Below, piece after piece: positions 57,092 through 64,000 of a stretch of DNA of 64,000 nt. The stretch is taken from the NCBI GenBank assembly GCA_946122785.1, contig CAMGYJ010000008.1, forward strand, positions 25,073,475 to 25,137,474, in the 5' to 3' direction. The translations under genes and the position numbers were made by a program. Under the pieces are notes generated by a model that worked only from the letters and a program-made list of their open reading frames with translations, had not been told where the DNA came from and did no database searches. Positions within the stretch are counted from its first letter, which is position 1. Each line of letters opens with the position of its first letter. This DNA comes from Linum tenue. Lineage: Eukaryota > Streptophyta > Magnoliopsida > Malpighiales > Linaceae.

Positions 57092-58350
57092 TAGATGGCT
57101 AATAATAATATTGCAATCTTGACAAAGTAAGGGTAATAAATCTGTTGCAGAAATAAAGACATTAGCCTTGTTTTTTCAAGCGTGAAATTTTAGGCCCACG
57201 TTTCAATTTCAATTCATCATCACGCATCATTTCAGTGACATTTTCAATCGAACCGACAAATTTTATATGTATCAAGCATTGTACTTATGGTAATTCTAGA
57301 AAGTAAATTATTACCGTGTTTATGTTTCTCCCCATGCCCCATTGTCTAAAAACAAATTCATATACATCAAAAGACCACAAACAGAGAAGAGGTTGACTGT
57401 TAAGATTTAGTGATTGACATAATGATGAAAAGTTCGATGGAGGACTGTCATAGATTGTGTAATATCATGTTCAGAAAGAAGGTTGACCGCACTGTGAAGA
57501 TCAGGTTGAATGGTTATTACTAGGGATATCTTGATAGCTTACCAGACAATTGCACTTGCCAGTTCAGCTGGATAGTCCGAGTGGCCACCCTTTCGATTTA
57601 CTAGTATTTCACGGATAAATACTTTAATGCTTTGAAAGTTTTCCTTCTTCACCAAGCTCCAAAATCACAAAAATTTGTTTACACGTCTTTAGAGTGATAA
57701 ACCAATAATGTATAGATTATTTATAGGGCTTTTGTTCCATTTAATTCGGGTGAAATGATAGCAAAGTTCTTATTTAAACGAAAACCTTTCTAGTGCTGAA
57801 ATCTTATTCCAATTCTAATGACATAATAATTAATAGTCGATTGTTCAATTGTACCGGCAACCATTATTTTCTTTCTAATAGTGGAGTCTCATTGCAATAC
57901 TGAAAATGCTTCTAGTGGTAAAATCTTGTTCCATCCCGATATAATAATGACTAACCAATCTAATGAAGTTATAGATCATTATTTTCCTTGTAATGATGGA
58001 GAATCGTTAGAATAAATTAAGTGTACCATATGACCAATCGTTTTTCATAAGCGATCAACCTTTTTCCAACTTATGTTAGATTTTTGTCCAGTCAATATGT
58101 TGTTGATGGATAATAAAAAAAATTGGCGCCCAATTCTTATGACGTTTTAAGACCCTAAGAAATGACCTTTTATTAAATTTGTTTGCAATGTTAATCACCA
58201 ATCCGCTGTAGCAATTTGGCAAATTTCTCCTTTCATGAAATCTGGGTTCAACTCCCGGTAGCGGAATCTTTTTTTACCACCCCTTCTTTGCTGTAGGTTA
58301 CTTGATCGCAGTCGAGTGTACGACTGGTTAAAATTGAGAAATTTGTAACG
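57092..58350 (+). repeat. Dispersed duplicated block, copy R1
   Basis: Shares long stretches with R2 (58712-59700) and R3 (62009-63970), for example AAAGACCACAAACAGAGAAG at 57370, 58731 and 62301, and GTGAAATTTTAGGCCCA at 57182 and 62076. It ends with a tRNA-like sequence at 58202-58265. No protein-coding capacity recognised; the type of element is unknown. Confidence 0.8.
58202..58265 (+). ncRNA. tRNA-like sequence, copy a
   Basis: 64-nt sequence with acceptor-type ends TCCGCTG / TAGCGGA, A-box TAGCAATTTGG, T-arm CTGGG-TTCAACT-CCCGG with B-box GGTTCAACTCC, then a T7 run. The middle (anticodon) part is about 8 nt too short for a standard tRNA. Differences from other copies keep pairing as G-U. 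Confidence 0.5.
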
Positions 58351-58711
58351 CTTATTGATTTTGGGTTGACGATTATAAATTTTTTGGTATTTCACAAGGA
58401 GGAGAATCATATTATTCACTAATTATACACACTCTCCACCTACACAGTAAAACTTGAAAATCATAGTAAATGGAGTAACATGATAAACAAAAATTCAAAT
58501 TTCACTCAATGGCTAACTAACTCAGTGTAATCGATAACTTGTCTTCGCATTAGGATGCTACCTTAAGAGGTGAACTCCAAATTCCGAGGGTTCATATCGT
58601 CTTCATTCTTCTTTTGTATATCAATCATTCGATCTTCTGATAGTGCAGGTTTCTTCAGGACCAGTGCCGTCAAAATTATGATTTTAGATAAATAAAGAGT
58701 TAGTATCAACA

Positions 58712-59700
58712 AATGCATATACATCTAAAGACCACAAACAGAGAAGAGGTTGACTGCTATGATTCTGTGAATGACCCGATGATGAAAAGTTCGATGAAGG
58801 CCATCATAAACAGTGTACTATCATGTTCAGAAAGAAGGTCGACCGCACTGTGGAGATCAGGTTGACTGGTTCTTACTAGGGATATCTTGATAGCTTACCA
58901 GACAATTGCACTTGCAAGTTCATATGGATAGTCGGAGTGGTCACCCTTTTGATTTACTAGTATTGCACGAACAAATACTTTTATGTTTTGACATTTTTCC
59001 TTCTTCACCAGGCTAAAAAATCACAAAAGTAAATTTGCACGTCTTTAGAGTGCTGCTAAACCAATAATGTATAGATTATTTATAGAATTTTATTCTGTTT
59101 AACTCAGGTTAAATAATAGCAAAGTCCTTGCTTACATTGTAACCTTTCTAGTGGTGGAATCTTGTTACAATTCTAATGACATAGTAGTCAACTAGTCGAC
59201 CGTTCAATTGTAGCGGGAACCATTATTTTCTTTCTAATAGTGATGTCTCATTGCAATACTAAAAATGCTTCTAGTAGTGAAATCTTGTTCCAACACTGAT
59301 AAGTTAATGACCAACGAATCTATTGGAGTTATAGATCATTATTTTCCTGGAGAATCGTTGGAACAAACTAAGGTGTACCATATGATCAATCGTTTGTCAT
59401 AAGTGATCGACCTTTTCCCAAATTACGTTGATTTTTGTCCAGAAGACTGCTATATGTTGTTGCTGGATAAAAAAATTGGCGCCCAATTCTTATGACATTT
59501 TTTAAAGACCCTAAGAAATATTTAATAACTTTGTTTGCAATATTAATCATCAATCCGCTGTAGCAAATTGGCAAATTTCTACTTCCTTGAAATCCGGGTT
59601 CAACTCCCGGCAGCGGATTTTTTTTGGTGAGCTGTAGGTTTCTTCATTGCAGTCGAGTGTAGTACTGGTTAAAATTGAGAAATTCGTATGGTACACAATT
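58712..59700 (+). repeat. Dispersed duplicated block, copy R2
   Basis: Direct-orientation relative of R1 and R3 at perhaps 85 percent identity by eye; ends with tRNA-like copy b at 59554-59617. Confidence 0.8.
59554..59617 (+). ncRNA. tRNA-like sequence, copy b
   Basis: 64 nt; TCCGCTG / CAGCGGA acceptor-type stem perfect, T-arm CCGGG-TTCAACT-CCCGG perfect, A-box TAGCAAATTGG, then T8. Anticodon arm shortened as in the other copies. Confidence 0.52.
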
Positions 59701-59940
59701 GCCCACATTTTTTTCTAAATTAAAAGTGATTTGAATTATATAAATCTTTCACGTTTGCCACTCGAATTACTTTTCTTTCTTATTCATCATTAACTTTATG
59801 AATCATTTCACCGTTGGCCACCGGCCGTTACACTCCGTTAAATATGTCCTACGTGGCAGTCAACTATAAAGTTTGACCGTTAACTAGATGAAGTGGAAAT
59901 TAAAAAATAAAATTAAAAAATTAATTTATTAGTCCAACTC

Positions 59941-60945
59941 ATGATTGCACTTCCTCTCCCGTTTAGTAAAGCCCAGGTCATTCGCATCTCATCTCCTCTA
60001 CAACCCACTTCCTTCTTCTTCCAGATCATTCACCACTGTCGCTCTGTTCAAATCTAAAACCAAGGCTGCTCCTAAGAAGGTAAGACCTTCAAACCAATCT
60101 GTGAGCCTAGACTTTGTTTCTCACGGTTCATTGATATGCTCCTTTAGTACGGAAATGTTGAATTCAGTTATGTGTATATGCATGGATAGGCTCCTCCACC
60201 AAAGCCCAAAGTTGAGGATGGTATCTTTGGAACATTCAGAGGGATTGGTTTCACCAAGCAGAATGAGCTCTTCGTGGGGCATGTCGCCATGGCCGATGAT
60301 TGGCTTTGCTGTGAGTCTTCGTGGCCTCTGCTTTTGCCTTTGCCCTCTTTCAACTATAGACTCTCAGCTGAGTGTGATTGTACACATGTGTTTTGTATAT
60401 GGCTTGGCTGGTGCGGGCATCTTTGCTTGGGGAAGCTCTAACACGGAAGGGAATTCCATCCCAGTTGAATCTGGAAACTGGAATCCCAATTTACGAAGCC
60501 GAGCCGCTCCTCATGTTCTTCATCCTCTTTGTCAAGAACCAGTTGATCCCAATAACTCGAGTTGTTGGGAGAGGTTTAATCGTGGATCATATACCGCAAC
60601 ACTAACACGCCCCCTCAAACGAAAGCCACTCACAAGGGCTTGAAGTTTGCACAGGTCTGAAGACAAGAATACCATGTGCTTAACAAATGGGGGTCACCGG
60701 GAATCGAACACAAGACCTCTCGGTCACAGAAGGCTCTGATACCATGTCAAGAACCAGTTGATCCCAATAACTCGAGTTGTTGGGAGAGGTTTAATCGTGG
60801 ATCATATACCGCAACACTAACACTCTTCACTCTGTTGGGCGCCATCGAAGCCTTGGGTGACAAAGGACGCTTCATCGACGACGAAGAGCCCACAGGACTC
60901 GACAAGACCGTCATCACCTCCGGCAAAGGCCTCCGGGGCGCTCTG
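59941..60945 (+). pseudogene. PSBS: PsbS (photosystem II 22-kDa protein) pseudogene, first half only
   Basis: Relic of the LHC-superfamily protein that triggers energy-dependent quenching. Recognisable pieces: transit-peptide end and VALFKSKTKAAPKK in exon 1 (to 60080), VEDGIFGT and IGFTKQNELFVGHVAM in exon 2 (60197-60315), ASLLGEALTRKG and LNLETGIPIYEAEPLL in exon 3, then TLLGAIEALGDKGRFIDDEE. Disablements: the first ATG (59941) is out of frame with the transit peptide; seven extra bases after GHVAM shift the frame; the acceptor before the ASLLGEAL exon reads GCGG instead of GCAG; a TRIM sits inside FFILFTLLG (60530-60822); and an LTR begins at 60946, after which the second half of PsbS (the second helix pair) is missing. 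Confidence 0.9.
60525..60827 (-). mobile_element. TRIM (terminal-repeat retrotransposon in miniature)
   Basis: 293-bp element (60530-60822), minus orientation, with identical 78-bp LTRs at 60530-60607 and 60745-60822 (TGTTAG...TTGACA when read on the minus strand). Directly inside the 5' LTR is TGGTATCAGAGCC, the tRNA-Met primer site; before the 3' LTR is a GAGGGGGCG polypurine tract. Target duplication CTCTT at 60525-60529 and 60823-60827. No coding capacity. Confidence 0.95.
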
Positions 60946-61329
60946 TGTAAGCCCAATTCCCGTATAGATCATTAGGGAATAATTGTGGCCCAAGTGTAAT
61001 TATCACTTAATGGTTTAATATATAAGGTAAGTCATATATTGGTTAGGTTAATGAAAGGTAATTTCCTAATATACCCTGATGGTGGGTCTATATAAAGAAA
61101 CCCTAGGATTGGTCCTCTCTCAACCCATTACGTAGAATTTCTTAGCCGTCATAGAAATCTCTAAACCTAAAACCTAAAGGGATCAAGAGGGAGAAACTCA
61201 ATTCCGGTGATTACTACTCAAGCCTCCGCCCCCGCTCTCGTCATGGATCGAGGTAGGTTTCCTTGATCTATTACCGATTCGTGAAATCATCTAATTCTAA
61301 GATCCATGCTATTATGATTTATGTTTACA
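60946..61329 (+). mobile_element. LTR and primer site of a truncated LTR retrotransposon
   Basis: 384-bp sequence starting TGTAAGCCC and ending GTTTACA, with a TATATAAAG box near 61089. It is followed after two bases by TGGTATCAGAGCC (61332-61344) and a little internal sequence to about 61430. No second LTR or coding region is seen, so the element is truncated or was deleted. It abuts the broken PsbS sequence. Confidence 0.78.
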
Positions 61330-61429
61330 TGTGGTATCAGAGCCTTAGGTTTATATGAATGGATGATTTTCGATTATGTATTATGCTCGATTAGTCTCCG
61401 CTGCGTTTATATCAATCGCTTATACCAGG

Positions 61430-62008
61430 TAAAAATTGTGGGTATATGGTTCCGAATCTCAGCCCTGTTCTACAATGCAAGGAATATTGTGGGAACTTCA
61501 GAGGAAAGTGAGGCAGTTCCACCAATCACACGAAACATTCTGGCTGCACAATCAAACGATAGTGAACAGGAATTTAGTTGAGTTCTCCAAATGGTAACCT
61601 CCCATGCCTCTCCAATGATAGTGTGTCCTTGGAATAGAAAACACCATCAGCTTACTTGTGCTTTTCCTCACCACGATCTACTTGTTGGTCGAGTTGCAGC
61701 TGGAGTTGCCTCATGGTGCTAATTCAGCATCCTACCCGAATTTTGCTTGCTCAACAAACCTCCCCTGCTTTTTTAGTACATTCACAAGTAAAGTTTCCAA
61801 CATCTCATCTTAAGTATAGAGAAATTGGTGTAGTTTCGTAGGATTGGAAGCTGGGGAATGTATAGTGGATCCAAACTAAATGTAGATGGCAGAAACTGAA
61901 GAACTTGTAGATTACTTTATCGCAGTCTAATGTACTATTTGTTGAAGTGATGCATTTGTATGGTCTTCTAATATTGCAGGCGTTTCTGTTGGGCAGGCAC
62001 TGTTTAGA
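61430..62008 (+). other. Unassigned sequence downstream of LTR
   Basis: Holds a short open frame with FRISALFYNARNIVGTSEESE and a T-rich tract; neither is recognised. It could be an exon fragment captured with the PsbS copy or internal retrotransposon sequence. Confidence 0.3.
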
Positions 62009-62846
62009 TGGCTAATATTGCACTCTTGACAAAACAAGGGTAATAAATCTGTTGCAGAAATAGAGACAAAACTCGTGAAATTTTAGGCCCAACGCTTGCA
62101 TCACACATCATTTCAGTGACATTTTTTAATCGAACCAACCAAAATTTATATGTATCATGCATGTACTCATGGTACTTCTTGAAATCACTATGAAACTCCA
62201 TTGTCTATTTGTGTAGTTTTCATCTCTTTCGAAAGTAAATCATTACCGTGTTTGTGTTTCTCCCCATGCCCCATTGTCTAAAAACAAATTCATATACATC
62301 AAAAGACCACAAACAGAGAAGAGGTCGACTGCTAAGATTCTTTGATTGACCTTATGATGAAAAGTTCGATTATTACAGTGTTTATGTTTCTCTCCTTGCC
62401 CCATGGTCATCCTTTTGATTTACTAGTATTTCACGGACAAATACTTTGGTGTTTTGACATTTTTCCTTCTTCACCAGGCTCCAAAATCACAAAAATTTGT
62501 TTACACAGTTTTAGAGTGATAAACCTATAATGTATAGATCATTTATAGGGCTTTTGTTCCATTTAACTCGAGTTAAATGATAGCAAAGTCCTTATTTAAA
62601 CTGAAACCTTTCTAGTGGTGGAATCTTGTTCCAATTTTAATGACATAACAATTAACTAGTCGACCGTTCCATTGTAGCGGCAACCATTATTTTCTTTCTA
62701 ATAGTGGAGTCCCATTGCAATACTGAAAATGCTTTTAGTGGTGAAATCTTGTTCCAACACTGATAAGGTAATGACCAATCAATCTATTGAAGTTATAGAT
62801 CATTATTTTCCTTGTAATGATGGAGAATCGTTGGAACAAACAAAGC

Positions 62847-63357
62847 AGGGGTGTAAGTTTGATCATAAAAACCCACTGACTCGTCCCGACGTCAGTTTAG
62901 GGTCGGATCAACTTTTGACCTTATGGGACAACTTAGAAACGGGTCACTTTTAGACCCTGTGGCACTTAGCAACAACAAATTTCTCATATCACATTGGACC
63001 TCTTGTAAAGTTTTAAAAGTTTAGGTACTAAATTGTAAACATAAAATTTTTTGGGTACCAATATATAATTTTACCATCAAAATTTATGGATTTATTTGTA
63101 AACAACAAAATTTAGGTACTAAATTGCAAGAAAAAAAATAAATTTGGGTACCAAATTATAATTTTAAAAAAATAGTGTCGACCCATTGGCCCGGTCCTTC
63201 CAGACCCGTCCTAACCCTTGAGGATCAAACAGAATCAAGAAGAAGATAGTGACGAGACAGGTTAATTATATATCTTGACTTTTAAAGAACAGGTCAGACA
63301 AGGTCAGCAACAGAATCAGAGACTAACACAAACAGTTCATAACAATTTTCAACCCTA
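62847..63357. mobile_element. MITE-like insertion in block R3
   Basis: Absent from the matching position in R1 and R2. Left junction CAAAGCAGGGGTGTAAG, right junction CAACCCTAAAGCAAAA; AAAGCA occurs at both and may be part of a decayed duplication. The interior carries two rounds of the AGGTACTAAATTGTAA / GGGTACCAA module also found in the element at 35700-36282. Confidence 0.6.
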
Positions 63358-63555
63358 AAGCAAAATATACCATATGATCAATCGTTTGTCATAACTCATA
63401 AGTGATCAACCCTTTTCCAAATTACGTTGATTTTTGTCCAGAAAACTGCTATATGTTGTTGCTGGATAAAAAGAAGTGGTACCCAATTCTTGATGACGTT
63501 TAAAGGCCCTATGAAATGACTATTTAATAACTTTGTTTGCATTATCAATCACTAA

Positions 63556-63619
63556 TCCGCTGTAGCAAATTGGTAAATTTCTACTTCCTTGAAATCCGGG
63601 TTCAAATCCCGGCAGCGGA
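63556..63619 (+). ncRNA. tRNA-like sequence, copy c
   Basis: 64 nt; perfect TCCGCTG / CAGCGGA stem, T-arm CCGGG-TTCAAAT-CCCGG with B-box GGTTCAAATCC, A-box TAGCAAATTGG, followed by AATTTTTATTTTTT. Confidence 0.53.
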
Positions 63620-63803
63620 ATTTTTATTTTTTAATGACAGAACAGTTAACTAGTCGACCCTTTTCCAAATTACGTTGATTTTTGTCCAGAAGACTGCTAT
63701 ATGTTGTTGCTGGATAAAAAGAATTGGCACCCAATTCTTGATGACGTTTAAAGGCCCTATGAAATGACTGTTTAATAACTTTGTTTGCATTATCAATCAC
63801 TAA

Positions 63804-63867
63804 TCCGCTGTAGCAAATTGGCAAATTTCTACTTCCTTGAAATCCGGGTTCAAATCCTGGCAGCGGA
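63804..63867 (+). ncRNA. tRNA-like sequence, copy d
   Basis: 64 nt; as copy c but T-arm CCGGG-TTCAAAT-CCTGG (one G-U pair), followed by ATTTTTATTTTT. Confidence 0.52.
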
Positions 63868-64000
63868 ATTTTTATTTTTACCCCTTCTTTGCCGTAGGTT
63901 ACTTGATCGCAGTCGAGTATACTACTGATTAAAAATACTTAAAATTGAGAAATTTGTACGGTACACAATTGCCTAATTTTTGTTGGTCATGCCGCCATAG

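Larger units (their letters stand above)
63410..63868 (+). repeat. Tandem duplication (~247 bp) carrying tRNA-like sequences
   Basis: CCTTTTCCAAATTACGTTGA occurs at about 63412 and 63659. Each unit runs through GGCCCTATGAAATGACT to a tRNA-like sequence and a T-rich tail. Confidence 0.9.
62009..63970 (+). repeat. Dispersed duplicated block, copy R3 (interrupted)
   Basis: Starts AGATGGCTAATATTGCACTC like R1, follows R1/R2 to about 62846, is interrupted to about 63356, and resumes with CATATGATCAATCGTTTGTC as in R2. It ends in two tandem units of about 247 bp, each with a tRNA-like sequence. Confidence 0.78.

Noticed and set aside
60525..60827. SINE because of the TGGTATCAGAGCC sequence
   Set aside because: The sequence is directly adjacent to a 78-bp direct terminal repeat with TG...CA ends and a 5-bp duplication, which defines a TRIM.
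58202..63867. Functional standard tRNA genes
   Set aside because: Acceptor stem, T-arm and Pol III boxes fit, but all copies are 64 nt and cannot form a normal anticodon arm with variable loop.

Overview
The window is nuclear DNA from a flowering plant, most likely a eudicot. The evidence is short GT-AG introns in AT-rich sequence, GC-richer exons, several plant-specific gene families (TOPP-type PP1, an SR34-like splicing factor, an RFI2-like RING protein, a thylakoid lumen PsbP-like protein, a PsbS relative), and abundant plant-type mobile DNA (hAT and PIF/Harbinger MITEs, a Mutator-like element, a TRIM, an L1-type LINE, a gag-only LTR element). The species cannot be fixed from sequence alone.

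Layout. 1-3.4 kb: a PP1 catalytic subunit gene (minus, cut by the window edge) and a small HIG1-domain gene (plus) diverge from a shared promoter region. 4.3-5.8 kb: nested MITEs. 6.0-6.7 kb: intronless thylakoid lumen gene. 7.0-7.4 kb: PPR gene remnant. 8.0-10.9 kb: SR34-like gene, 11 coding exons. 11.6-12.3 kb: foldback element. 12.8-13.4 kb: possible small unknown gene. 14.2-18.0 kb: RFI2-like E3 ligase gene (minus, 6 exons). 18-25.7 kb: gene-free, with two hAT MITEs bearing perfect 8-bp target duplications. 25.7-32.8 kb: a degenerate 6.4-kb LINE (minus) inserted in an older LINE of opposite orientation. 33.8-38.9 kb: MITEs, a 1-kb near-perfect palindrome, and hairpin-bearing tandem repeats. 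39.3-41.4 kb: 26S proteasome ATPase RPT5 (minus, 9 exons). 43.3-46.3 kb: very young LTR retrotransposon encoding only Gag. 46.4-47.7 kb: F-box gene. 48.1-56.1 kb: complete Mutator-like element (MULE) with 9-bp target duplication, a broken transposase gene and an intact 694-codon plant-mobile-domain (PMD) gene in convergent arrangement. 57-64 kb: a diverged, repeatedly duplicated block carrying four copies of a 64-nt tRNA-like gene, surrounding a PsbS pseudogene interrupted by a TRIM and truncated by another LTR.

The ordinary housekeeping genes (PP1, HIG1, lumen protein, SR34, RFI2, RPT5) look intact and functionally unrelated; they share no operon-like logic. The most interesting material is mobile: the PMD-carrying MULE, the gag-only retrotransposon, the TRIM-disrupted PsbS copy and the repeated tRNA-like sequences. 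Exon boundaries were read by eye from splice signals and protein similarity; they are predictions without transcript support.
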